Origin: Coriobacteriales bacterium
GTDB taxonomy: Bacteria > Actinomycetota > Coriobacteriia > Coriobacteriales > JAEZZM01
NCBI GenBank assembly: GCA_029983705.1
Contig: JASBYZ010000003.1
Coordinates: forward strand, 1 to 40,381
DNA length: 40,381 nucleotides
Direction: 5' to 3'
Shown here: positions 16,255 to 24,352 of the stretch, piece by piece
Layout: each line of letters begins with the position of its first letter
Position numbering within the stretch: the first letter of the stretch is position 1
Made by a program: the position numbers and the translations under genes
The notes under the pieces: generated by a model
Databases searched by the model: none
Seen by the model: only the letters and a program-made list of their open reading frames with translations
What the model was told of the DNA's origin: nothing

Positions 16255-17289
16255 ATGAAAAAAGAACAGACCGTCTTACTTGCCCACGGTTCGGGCGGGG
16301 TCATGATGAAAGAAATTATTGATGACTTGTTTTATGAGGGATATGGCTCAGACATCCTCCTTCAGGGTGATGACGCAGCCAAGCTCTCTTTAGATCACAT
16401 TAAACCGGGAAGCTCACTGAGTTTTTCAACCGATTCTTTTGTAGTATCTCCAATTTCTTTTCCCGGAGCAGACATTGGACGTTTGGCAATTTGCGGCACC
16501 GTAAATGATGTGGCAACTGCAGGAGCTACTCCCCTCTATTTAAGCTGTGGCTTTATTTTGGAAGAGGGACTTGCCATATCTGAGCTCAAAGAAGTTATTG
16601 CATCAATGGCAAAGGCTGCAAAAGAAGCCGGAGTAAAAATTGTTACCGGAGACACCAAGGTAGTTGAGCGCGGTAAGGCCGACAAGCTCTTTATTAACAC
16701 CTCTGGTATTGGCATTATTGAGCCTGGTAGAAATCTATCTGGTCACAATATTAAAGCGGGCGATAAGGTACTGGTTTCAGGTACCTTAGGAGACCACGGC
16801 ATTGCAATTATCTCATGCAGAGAAGAGCTCTCTTTTAGCACCACGATTACCTCTGATGCAGCACCTCTTAATCATCTGATTGCTGATGTGCTTAAATCTT
16901 GCTCAAAGGTAAAGGCATTTAGAGACCCAACGCGTGGTGGTCTTGCATCTACCTTAAATGAGTTTGCTGATCAGTGTGGTCAAGACATCAAAATTTATGA
17001 AGAAAAAGTTCCCGTTAAAGACGAGGTGCGCGCTGCCTGCGACATGCTTGGCTACGATGTATACCAGGTAGCCAATGAAGGAAAGATGGTATGCATAGTT
17101 GACGCAGAGGAAGCTGAGGCTGCGCTTGAAGCCATGAGGGCAAATCCACTTGGAAAGGATGCCGCCATTATTGGTGAGGTATGCACTCCTCGCAAGGCCG
17201 ACCACCCACTCGTATCAGTTGTGACGCCTTTTGGCTCAGAGCGTGTATTAGATATGTTAGTGGGCGAGCAGCTCCCAAGAATTTGTTAG
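16255..17289 (+). CDS. hypE: HypE, carbamoyl dehydratase for hydrogenase cyanide ligands
   Basis: HypE takes the carbamoyl group from HypF onto its last Cys and dehydrates it with ATP to a thiocyanate, the donor of CN to HypD. The 344-residue PurM/AIR-synthetase-fold protein begins with LLAHGSGGVMMKEII, contains DDAAKLS and GDTKVVERGKAD, and ends in the diagnostic PRIC, with Cys344 as the acceptor. Three hyp genes precede it in the same run. hypA, hypB and hydrogenase structural genes are not in this window. No clear terminator follows. A perfect palindrome lies five bases downstream. Confidence 0.97.
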   Translation: MKKEQTVLLAHGSGGVMMKEIIDDLFYEGYGSDILLQGDDAAKLSLDHIKPGSSLSFSTDSFVVSPISFPGADIGRLAICGTVNDVATAGATPLYLSCGFILEEGLAISELKEVIASMAKAAKEAGVKIVTGDTKVVERGKADKLFINTSGIGIIEPGRNLSGHNIKAGDKVLVSGTLGDHGIAIISCREELSFSTTITSDAAPLNHLIADVLKSCSKVKAFRDPTRGGLASTLNEFADQCGQDIKIYEEKVPVKDEVRAACDMLGYDVYQVANEGKMVCIVDAEEAEAALEAMRANPLGKDAAIIGEVCTPRKADHPLVSVVTPFGSERVLDMLVGEQLPRIC

Positions 17290-17293
17290 CTTG

Positions 17294-17307
17294 AGTTTTA
17301 TAAAACT
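17294..17307. repeat. 14-base perfect palindrome between hypE and thioredoxin
   Basis: AGTTTTATAAAACT is its own reverse complement. It lacks a loop and a following T run, so it is a poor terminator. It may be an operator for the thioredoxin gene, whose start is about 75 bases downstream. Confidence 0.4.
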
Positions 17308-17382
17308 AAATTTGGGTATCAGAACCTACGTTACACTTTAATTTTAAAATTATTGCTTATATAAAGCACCGGAAGGAGAATC

Positions 17383-17706
17383 ATGGCTAAGCCAGATCAA
17401 TTAACATCAGCAGATTTTGATGAGAAGGTATTAAAATCTGACAAACCTTACCTTGTTGACTTTTGGGCAGCTTGGTGCGGTCCTTGTAGAACCTTAGGTC
17501 CAATCATTGAAGAAATTGCAGAAGAGAATGACGGACGCTTTGGTGTTGGTAAAGTAGATGTAGAGGCTAACCAAGACCTTGCTTCTAAGTACCACGTACT
17601 TTCAATTCCAACCATGATTTTATTCAAGGGTGGAGAGCCTGTAGCAACTATGGTAGGTGCTGCTCCAAAGGCTTCAATCATGTCTCAAATTGAAGAGCAT
17701 CTATAA
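17383..17706 (+). CDS. trxA: Thioredoxin
   Basis: A 107-residue thioredoxin, a cytoplasmic disulfide reductant recycled by thioredoxin reductase. The active site WCGPC has Cys32 and Cys35, and the cis-proline loop is present (SIPTMILF). The length and fold are standard, with no signal peptide or extra domain. A GGAAGGAG site precedes the ATG and a terminator follows. It could reduce the class Ia ribonucleotide reductase and peroxiredoxins, including the AhpC at 34326-34889. Confidence 0.96.
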   Translation: MAKPDQLTSADFDEKVLKSDKPYLVDFWAAWCGPCRTLGPIIEEIAEENDGRFGVGKVDVEANQDLASKYHVLSIPTMILFKGGEPVATMVGAAPKASIMSQIEEHL

Positions 17707-17739
17707 GATATAGATCCTTTTTCATTTCTCTTTTTAAAG

Positions 17740-17768
17740 CCTCGAACCTTATAGGTTTGAGGTTTTTT
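17740..17768 (+). terminator. Intrinsic terminator after thioredoxin
   Basis: CCTCGAACC (17740-17748) pairs with GGTTTGAGG (17754-17762), nine base pairs with one G-U and a five-base loop, then six T. It overlaps the last bases of the convergent SRAP gene. Confidence 0.88.
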
Positions 17769-18396
17769 ATGCCCTCTCAGCCACAAGCTCTAAGCCACTT
17801 CTATCAAAGACTTTCTCATAGTCCCCAAATAACCAGGTCATAAGTTCTGATTTATCAAGCACAATAGGCATTCTTGTGTGAATATCACTCACCCATTTAT
17901 TGGGACTTGTAGTCATCATTGAATATTGACCTTCAGCGTTAAAGACCCCAGCAATAAACATGAGTGAATCATTTGGAAGTGTAAAAAGATAATTTTGTTT
18001 GATAGGTTTGCCGGTCTTTTCAGAAGGCTTGGTTTCAGTTTTATGTGGCTCATAAAAGCCTATACTTGGAATAAGGCAACGACGCGAAGCTAAAGACTCA
18101 CGCCACATATTTCTTCCCTCATCTTTAATAGCAGTCTCAAAGCGCGTATTAAAGATTGGTTTATTATTCCACTCAACCGTATAGCCCCAGCTTAACTTAT
18201 CAAGCGCAAGGCCAGTGGGCTTATCGCCTGCAAATACTGGACTAATAATAGGAGCCGTAGCCCCTGGAAACACCAGTTGATACGGCTCAGAATCGGCATC
18301 GTCTTGTGGCTCATACACAAAAGCTTCTTTGTTGTTTAAGGCATCAACAAATTCTTTTGCAATGCTATAGTCTAGTGCGCGATACCGAGAACACAT
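17767..18396 (-). CDS. SRAP-domain protein (HMCES/YedK type), abasic-site DNA crosslinker
   Basis: SRAP proteins form a thiazolidine crosslink between their Cys2 and abasic sites in single-stranded DNA, shielding them from cleavage. The 209-residue protein keeps the catalytic set: Cys2 after Met removal (MCSRYRA), Arg4, Asn83 (FNTRFET), Glu116 (GFYEP) and His173 (DIHTRMP). The usual start is MCGR; here Ser replaces Gly. The downstream gene end overlaps the thioredoxin terminator. It lies 10 bases after the short-chain dehydrogenase gene in the same direction and is probably cotranscribed, though no functional link is evident. No LexA-type site was identified. Confidence 0.92.
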   Translation of the reverse strand: MCSRYRALDYSIAKEFVDALNNKEAFVYEPQDDADSEPYQLVFPGATAPIISPVFAGDKPTGLALDKLSWGYTVEWNNKPIFNTRFETAIKDEGRNMWRESLASRRCLIPSIGFYEPHKTETKPSEKTGKPIKQNYLFTLPNDSLMFIAGVFNAEGQYSMMTTSPNKWVSDIHTRMPIVLDKSELMTWLFGDYEKVFDRSGLELVAERA

Positions 18397-18406
18397 CTAA
18401 ATTCTC

Positions 18407-19177
18407 CTAAACAGTAGTCCATCCACCGTCTACAGTAATGAGCTGGCCGGTAGTGTAGGATGAGTGTTTGGATGCAAAGTAAAGAAGGGTGGTATTAAGC
18501 TCGCCCGGATTACCAATTCTCTTCATTGGACAAATTGCATCAACTGCTCCCTTGAAGTTTTCATTATCTAAAAGTTTTTCTGTCATCTCTGACTTAAAGT
18601 ATGCAGGTCCAATAGCGTTTACCGTAATGTTGTACTGTGCCCACTCCTGAGCAAGTGCGATTGTAAGACCGCGTACTCCAAACTTAGTGGTTACATATGC
18701 GCTCAAACGACCATAAGGGATACTTACGTTTGAGTGAACAGAACCAATGTTGATAACGCGTCCGTACTTGTTTTTAATCATGACATTACCAACTGACTGA
18801 GCCATAAAGAAAACTGCATTTAAGTTGGTGTTAATCATTGCAAGCCAGTCTTCTTGTGGGAAGTCTTTTGAGAGATACCCACGAGCAATACCAGCATTGT
18901 TTACTAAGATATCAATCTTTCCAAAATCTTTTTCGATTTGATCAACTACGCCTTGGATTTTGTCGAACTCAGTTAAATCAAGCGGATAGTATCTAACGGT
19001 TGTGTCATAGCTACTTTCAATTTCTTCTTTAACAGCCTTAAGCTTTTCTTCTCTTCGTGCGATTAAAGCAATCTGGGCACCTTGGTTTGCAAGCGCTTTT
19101 GCATACTGAACACCAAGTCCAGATGATGCACCTGTAACTACTGCTACCTGGCCTGTTAAATCAAAGTAGTTCTCCAT
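18407..19177 (-). CDS. Short-chain dehydrogenase/reductase (gluconate 5-dehydrogenase-like)
   Basis: A classical SDR using NAD(P)H. Counted from the ATG at 19177 (MENYFDLTGQ), it has 257 residues: the cofactor loop TGASSGLG (15-22), NNAG (93-96) and the catalytic Ser146, Tyr161 and Lys165 (SAYVTTK). It ends with the tetramer-type GQLITVDGGWTTV. The frame opens with a TTG at 19186, but AAAGGA lies ten bases before the ATG and almost touches the TTG, so the ATG is chosen. The overall sequence resembles gluconate 5-dehydrogenase and 3-oxoacyl-ACP reductase-like SDRs. The substrate cannot be settled from sequence. Confidence 0.9.
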   Translation of the reverse strand: MENYFDLTGQVAVVTGASSGLGVQYAKALANQGAQIALIARREEKLKAVKEEIESSYDTTVRYYPLDLTEFDKIQGVVDQIEKDFGKIDILVNNAGIARGYLSKDFPQEDWLAMINTNLNAVFFMAQSVGNVMIKNKYGRVINIGSVHSNVSIPYGRLSAYVTTKFGVRGLTIALAQEWAQYNITVNAIGPAYFKSEMTEKLLDNENFKGAVDAICPMKRIGNPGELNTTLLYFASKHSSYTTGQLITVDGGWTTV

Positions 19178-19277
19178 AGTTTTCAAGTCCTTTGCAGTAA
19201 CTTCCGTTAATTTACATCTGTGTTACAGACAAAGTATACCCAGACGCCTTCTGTTAAACTTACTTTTTAGATATTGT

Positions 19278-20990
19278 TTGTTTGAATGGAGTGCTTTGGC
19301 ACAGTTTAGTAGTTCTAAGGCTCAAGATGCGCTTGTAGAAGATTTACTTGCGCAAAAAGCAGCCTCTCGTATCCATAAAAAGGATGCGAGCCTATACAAT
19401 TTTTCACACTCGGCCGAGATTTCTGCCCAAAACTTTATGGGCTGGACTGACTTGGCTTCTTGCCCACCTTACTCACTTGATGAGATTAAAGACTTAGCAG
19501 ATGAGCTTATTTCTGAGGGCTTAGAGCGCGTGGTATTAATTGGTGAGGGTGGATCTTCTCAAGCAGCCATGACACTTTCTAAGGTATTTTCTCAAGAAAA
19601 TTCAGACATACGCTTTTCTACCCTAGACTCACTCTCTCCTTTATACATGCACCGCATTATGGCTGATATTGATATAGAAAAAGCTGTCATTATAGTTTCT
19701 TCTAAATCAGGTACCACCCTTGAAACAAGTTCTATGGCGCGTATTATCTGGGACTTTGCATCAAGTGTGTTAGGAGAAGAGCGTGCAGCTAAACGCTTTA
19801 TAGTCATCACTGACCCAAATACACGCATGCACAAGCTTGCACTTGAAAGAGGTTATAGGGCAGTATTTTTAGGAGAGCCAAGTGTGGGTGGAAGGTTTTC
19901 TGCCTTAAGTGTATTTGGTCTGGTACCTGCAGCGTTAATAGGTATGGATATCCATAAACTTATTGAAAATGCTGCGCGCATGGAAGAGCGCTGCTCACAG
20001 GATAATGCCGATAACCCAGGGCTCCAGCTTGCAGCCTTTTTATTTGCCAATGTAAGTATTGAGAGTGCTCATGCATTTTCCTACCTAAGCCCTCAACCGG
20101 GAAGAGTATTGGGCCTTTGGATTGAGCAGTTAGTTGCAGAATCTCTTGGTAAAAACGGCAAGGGCATTGTGCCTCAAATTGCTATTGACCCCAAGCTTTT
20201 AAACCCACCTTATCCGGTGCGCCCTGTGCTATTACACACCATGGAATACTGTTGCTCTCCTATGTATGATTGTGATCTCTTGGATGCAAGCGTTCCCTGT
20301 GCTCGATTTTGTATAGAGGGTGCCTATGACCTTGGTGCCTACTTTGTAATGTGGGAATATGCCGTTGCCATGCTTGGCTACCTATTGGGAGTAGACCCCT
20401 TTAACCAGCCAGATGTTGCAGAGGCTAAAACAAACTCATCGCGTGCGCTTCACGGACTTTTACCTTATGAGGCAAAAGCACTTAAAGAAGACTGGCTTAT
20501 TGCAGAGGCCTCTGACTATTTTTATGGTCAGGAATTTGAGAGCCTTGATGAGATCTTAGACATGATGTTTGAGTCGACAAGAGAAGGTGACTGGGTATCC
20601 ATTAATGCCTTTTTACCCTTTACTGGTGACAGGCGCGCTCCCTTAGAAAACATCAGATACACAATGGCAAAGCACCTTGCACTCCCCGTTTGCCTAGAGA
20701 TTGGACCCAGGTATCTTCACTCAACAGGTCAGCTTCATAAAGGTGGCCCTAATACTGGAATATTCTTTACCCTCTCTGCAAGTGAGGATGATGACATACT
20801 GGTACCAGGAGAGTCACACTCGCTCTCTGACATTATGATTGCTCAGTCAAAAGGTGACCTCTATACCCTCTCTCAACGCGGGCGCCGAGCAATTCATTTA
20901 CATTTAGAAAACAATCATCCAGAAACTTTGATTAAGCTTGCAGATGCCTTTGAGCGTGCAGCTCAAAGAAGCTCAACTAAAGCAAAATAG
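19278..20990 (+). CDS. pgi: Glucose-6-phosphate isomerase
   Basis: Interconverts glucose 6-phosphate and fructose 6-phosphate in glycolysis. The 570-residue protein has two SIS-type sugar isomerase lobes. The first holds VVLIGEGGSSQAAMT, SSKSGTTLETSSMA and VGGRFSALS, the phosphate-binding and family signatures. The second has AEAKTNSSRALHG and HSTGQLHKGG, with the His/Lys of the active site. The start is unclear: the frame opens at TTG 19278 (LFEWSALAQF) with no ribosome site, and the first in-frame ATG comes about 54 residues later, inside the conserved region. A leaderless or non-SD start is possible. The 3' end overlaps the convergent phosphoesterase gene by 28 bases. Confidence 0.92.
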   Translation: MFEWSALAQFSSSKAQDALVEDLLAQKAASRIHKKDASLYNFSHSAEISAQNFMGWTDLASCPPYSLDEIKDLADELISEGLERVVLIGEGGSSQAAMTLSKVFSQENSDIRFSTLDSLSPLYMHRIMADIDIEKAVIIVSSKSGTTLETSSMARIIWDFASSVLGEERAAKRFIVITDPNTRMHKLALERGYRAVFLGEPSVGGRFSALSVFGLVPAALIGMDIHKLIENAARMEERCSQDNADNPGLQLAAFLFANVSIESAHAFSYLSPQPGRVLGLWIEQLVAESLGKNGKGIVPQIAIDPKLLNPPYPVRPVLLHTMEYCCSPMYDCDLLDASVPCARFCIEGAYDLGAYFVMWEYAVAMLGYLLGVDPFNQPDVAEAKTNSSRALHGLLPYEAKALKEDWLIAEASDYFYGQEFESLDEILDMMFESTREGDWVSINAFLPFTGDRRAPLENIRYTMAKHLALPVCLEIGPRYLHSTGQLHKGGPNTGIFFTLSASEDDDILVPGESHSLSDIMIAQSKGDLYTLSQRGRRAIHLHLENNHPETLIKLADAFERAAQRSSTKAK

Positions 20991-21508
20991 CGCACTTCAT
21001 CACCAGAGATAATCATGCGCGCGCAGGTATGCTTATAGCTTGAGCGAGAACGTGTATTGGAGCCTGGGTTAATTAAGAGGGTATCTCCAAAGTCATCATC
21101 AGATAGAGCATATTCAAAGTGAGGAACGTGGGTGTGGCCAAACATCACAATGTCTGTGTCGTAAGACTTAATATCTTGAGGGCGATGAATTATCTTAATG
21201 CGCAAAGCCTCGACCTCAAGAATCTCTACGAACCCCACCTTAGGCCCATACTCACCCGGATAATCGTTATTACCTATAACTGCATGTACGGGAGCTATTG
21301 CCTCAAGGGAGGGCAAGATATCATCGCCCACAATATCTCCTGCATGCAAGATTAAATCTGAACCACCAAGGGCATCAAAGACATCTGCCTTAAGCTTGCC
21401 ATGTGTATCAGATATAAGGCCAAGCTTGGTGCCAGAAATCTCTGGCCAAAGATCTTTTGGAGAAACAATAATAAAATTATCTTGTGGTATGGCTTTACTC
21501 AGCTTCAT
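20963..21508 (-). CDS. YfcE/MJ0936-family metallophosphoesterase
   Basis: A 181-residue calcineurin-like phosphoesterase. The two-metal site is complete: SDTHG (Asp34, His36), HAGDI, GNND, the IIH histidine and GHTH. Relatives hydrolyse phosphodiesters such as bis-pNPP in vitro, and the natural substrate is generally unknown. About 28 residues precede the core fold, more than in most relatives. The ATG at 21508 directly follows the response regulator stop codon, so it is the last gene of the asd-to-phosphoesterase run. Its last 28 bases overlap pgi on the other strand. Confidence 0.9.
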   Translation of the reverse strand: MKLSKAIPQDNFIIVSPKDLWPEISGTKLGLISDTHGKLKADVFDALGGSDLILHAGDIVGDDILPSLEAIAPVHAVIGNNDYPGEYGPKVGFVEILEVEALRIKIIHRPQDIKSYDTDIVMFGHTHVPHFEYALSDDDFGDTLLINPGSNTRSRSSYKHTCARMIISGDEVRYFALVELL

Positions 21509-22222
21509 TTAGAGGCCAAGAGCTTTTTTAATTGAAGGAACTCTTCTTCTTGAAACAGGAATTTGCTCTTCTACACCACGCAAGGTAAGACGTAAGGTAC
21601 CTCCACTGATTGACTCAACCTCAGTTACGTAGGCTAAGTTTACGAGATAACCTCTGTGAGCTCTAAAAAATCCCTGATCTGCAAGTCTTGACTCAAGGTT
21701 TGCCAACGATGCAGTTGAGAGATATCTATCGTCTTCGGTGTAAAGGTAGGAGTAATCATCTTTTGCCATAATGTAGTGAATCTCTTCGGTGTTAACCAAA
21801 ACCTTTTTGCCGTTTTTCTCAACAGGAATTCTCTCACTTGCAGTCTTTTTATTTTGACCTGCAAAGTACTGACCAACCTTAACAATTGCCTGCTTAAGTC
21901 TATCTTCTTCAACAGGTTTAACCAAGTAATCTATGGCATTTACAGCAAATGCATCTGCAGCATATTCACCGTATGCTGTTACAAAAACAATAACGGGAGG
22001 GTTTTTAAGTCTGCCAAGCGCCTCAGCAAATTGCATGCCGTTAACCTCAGGCATAGATACATCCAAAAACATAAGGTCAACGCGCTTATCTTTGAGAGCT
22101 TCAATTGCCTCTCGTACATTAGCAGCCTCAGCTACAACCTCAACCTGTCCTACTTCATCAATTAAATATTTAAGCTCAGATCTTGCTGGAGCTTCATCGT
22201 CGACAATCATCGCTCTAAGCAT
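21509..22222 (-). CDS. LytTR-family response regulator
   Basis: A 237-residue two-component regulator. The receiver domain (1-120) has acidic Asp8 and Asp9, phosphoacceptor Asp54 (MFLDVSMPEVNG), Thr82 and Lys102. The C-terminal LytTR DNA-binding domain (about 130-237) begins around RIPVEKNGKKVLV and contains FFRAHRGYLVNL. LytTR proteins bind paired direct repeats and in Gram-positives often control cell-wall, carbon-overflow or pyruvate-response genes. The first eight bases overlap the end of the histidine kinase gene, so the pair is translationally coupled. The target genes are unknown. Confidence 0.95.
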   Translation of the reverse strand: MLRAMIVDDEAPARSELKYLIDEVGQVEVVAEAANVREAIEALKDKRVDLMFLDVSMPEVNGMQFAEALGRLKNPPVIVFVTAYGEYAADAFAVNAIDYLVKPVEEDRLKQAIVKVGQYFAGQNKKTASERIPVEKNGKKVLVNTEEIHYIMAKDDYSYLYTEDDRYLSTASLANLESRLADQGFFRAHRGYLVNLAYVTEVESISGGTLRLTLRGVEEQIPVSRRRVPSIKKALGL

Positions 22223-23534
22223 CTTCTATATCCTCTCCCTTTTGACGCGCTGCACCACCCAGCCTCATTGTAGTGGTAGTGCCATGGTCCACTTCTGATT
22301 CAATTGTCATGCTTGAATCTGAATCAAAGAAACCCTTAAGTCTGCCCGCAACATTTCTGAGCGCAATACCAGTGCCTTTAGAGTTTGCCTTTCTTGCCTT
22401 GCCCATGGAGTGAAGATTTTCTTCCGACATCCCCACGCCATCATCGGCAATACTAATTACCACATCATCTTTATCTTTGTAGACTTTAATGGTAATGGTA
22501 AGTGGCACACCACTGCGCATTCCGTGCTGCACAGAATTTTCTATGATAGGTTGTATTATAAACGATGGGACCTTAGTATTCTCAAGTCCCTCTTCTATCT
22601 CGTCTTTAATTATAATCGTATCTTCACCAAAACGTGCCTTTTCAAACATGACATAGCGCATGGTTTGCTTGAGCTCTTTTTCTATGGTAATAAATGATTC
22701 TGAATTTTCTAGGGTTTGGCGATAAAAAAATGAGAACTCACGCAAGAGCTCACGAGCTTTTTTAGGGTCAGTTCTAATCAAGGCTGCAATGGTATTTATA
22801 GTGTTAAATAAAAAGTGAGGATTAATTTGTGACTGAAGCGCTCTAAGCTCAGCTCTTGTTCTAAGTTCTGATTGTTTATCAAGCTCAGACATGGAAAGCT
22901 GGGTTGAGAGAAGATCAGATAAACCTCTAATAATTGCAATTTGTGTTTTATCAACCAAAGGCTTTGCATCGTAGTAAAACTTAATGGCTCCAACTGAGAC
23001 ATCTCGCACTACAAGCGGGGTGATAACCACAGCTTCAAGCACAAAGCCCACATGTTCACTTAAAATTGCAAGACTTTGTGGGTTGGTAATTACCATCATC
23101 TCGCGCTCTTTTAAGACTTTAAACATCTCTTTAGAAAAAAGCGGGGTACCCGTTACTTGGTCTATTGCGCGCTGGCCTGCAAAACCAAGGTGAATACTTG
23201 TGTTATTAATAGAAATTGCACGCGCTTGTGTAGAAGGTAAAAGCAGGTCACATACTGCCTGAGCTGAGTCTTCGTTTAGACCATTTCTCATGTGCTCTAA
23301 GGTTTTTGAAGAAAGCTTTAAGGTCTTTGAGATCTGCGCTGCACGTACGTGGTCAGGAGATATAGTTGTTCTGATAACTACAAATGCGATTACTACCAAA
23401 CCACCTACTGCTGCTGCAGGAATCCACGAGGTAATCTCATCGCCCGCCAAAAGTCCCCACACCAAGACCATTACCAAAATAGCAACAATGGTCGTGAGGA
23501 TTGTTTCAGATAAACCGTGACGATGGTATTCCAT
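22215..23534 (-). CDS. LytS-like sensor histidine kinase with a short membrane region
   Basis: A 439-residue kinase. Two hydrophobic helices (about 10-30 and 38-56) replace the usual 5-6 helix LytS/BtsS sensor. A GAF-like domain spans about 85-215. The His_kinase domain has the phosphoacceptor His240 in QSQINPHFLFNTIN. The ATPase domain has FIIQPIIENSVQHG (N box) and ISIADDGVGM (G1). It lies nine bases after the TauE-like permease gene and overlaps the response regulator by eight bases. With little extracellular sequence, the signal is more likely sensed in the membrane or by the cytoplasmic GAF domain. Confidence 0.94.
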   Translation of the reverse strand: MEYHRHGLSETILTTIVAILVMVLVWGLLAGDEITSWIPAAAVGGLVVIAFVVIRTTISPDHVRAAQISKTLKLSSKTLEHMRNGLNEDSAQAVCDLLLPSTQARAISINNTSIHLGFAGQRAIDQVTGTPLFSKEMFKVLKEREMMVITNPQSLAILSEHVGFVLEAVVITPLVVRDVSVGAIKFYYDAKPLVDKTQIAIIRGLSDLLSTQLSMSELDKQSELRTRAELRALQSQINPHFLFNTINTIAALIRTDPKKARELLREFSFFYRQTLENSESFITIEKELKQTMRYVMFEKARFGEDTIIIKDEIEEGLENTKVPSFIIQPIIENSVQHGMRSGVPLTITIKVYKDKDDVVISIADDGVGMSEENLHSMGKARKANSKGTGIALRNVAGRLKGFFDSDSSMTIESEVDHGTTTTMRLGGAARQKGEDIEDA

Positions 23535-23543
23535 ATGCGCTCC

Positions 23544-24329
23544 TTACAGTAGCTCGTTTACTGCAAGTGCCACACCTGCAATTAAAAGAACAATTGCAAA
23601 TGCAATAGTAAGTTTTCTGTTAGAAGTTTTAGAAACAACTAGAGCACCAAGTTTTGCTCCCGGAACTGAGCCTAGGATAAAGGAGAGCGCTAAGAGATAG
23701 TTGATGTTTCCATAGAGAGCGTGGGCAATAACACCTGGGATACCTAAGATAACAATGGCAATAAGAGAAGTTGCTGAAGCTTGCTTGATTGTCATACCGT
23801 ATAACATGCATAACAGTGGCACCACAATAAAGCCCCCGCCAAGTCCTAAAAAGCCTGAGAAGGTACCAATAAACAGACCAAGCAAGATAGCTCCAAGGTA
23901 GTACCAGATACCGCTTGCCTTAGCCTGAGTAGTAGAATCATCGCCCTCTACCCTAAGGCGGCGCGCATCCTTAAACTGCTTGATTGCAGTAATAATAATA
24001 ACAATGGCGGTAAGCACCATGGCAATAATGCCTGGAAGATGTGTGGCAAGAGTTGCTCCCAAAGGAGAGGTAAGCGCTCCTGCAATACCCACAAGAGCAC
24101 CAATCTTATAATTAATGTTTCCTTCTTTATGGCGAGAAATTACCCCCGCTATAGAAGTAGGAAGAATTGCAAACAAAGAGGTTGCAGACGCAATAGCAGC
24201 AGCTTGGTGAAAGAGAAGTCTAATCATTGGAACCATGACCACACCTCCACCTATGCCAAACATAGCTGAAAGCATGCCCACCAACACGCCAAGCAAAATT
24301 GCAAAAATAAAGCCAGTGCCTACGACCAT
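23544..24329 (-). CDS. TauE/SafE-family membrane permease
   Basis: A 261-residue protein with about eight membrane helices in two homologous halves, each opening with the family signature: GMLSAMFGIGGGVVMVP near the start and GTFSGFLGLGGGFIVVP near 150. The family exports sulfite, sulfoacetate and other small anions, but the substrate here is unknown. It lies 23 bases after the glycosyltransferase gene and nine bases before the sensor kinase, so the kinase may monitor or control transport through it. That link rests on gene order alone. Confidence 0.93.
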   Translation of the reverse strand: MVVGTGFIFAILLGVLVGMLSAMFGIGGGVVMVPMIRLLFHQAAAIASATSLFAILPTSIAGVISRHKEGNINYKIGALVGIAGALTSPLGATLATHLPGIIAMVLTAIVIIITAIKQFKDARRLRVEGDDSTTQAKASGIWYYLGAILLGLFIGTFSGFLGLGGGFIVVPLLCMLYGMTIKQASATSLIAIVILGIPGVIAHALYGNINYLLALSFILGSVPGAKLGALVVSKTSNRKLTIAFAIVLLIAGVALAVNELL

Positions 24330-24352
24330 CGTTAAGACTCCTTAAAGACGTT

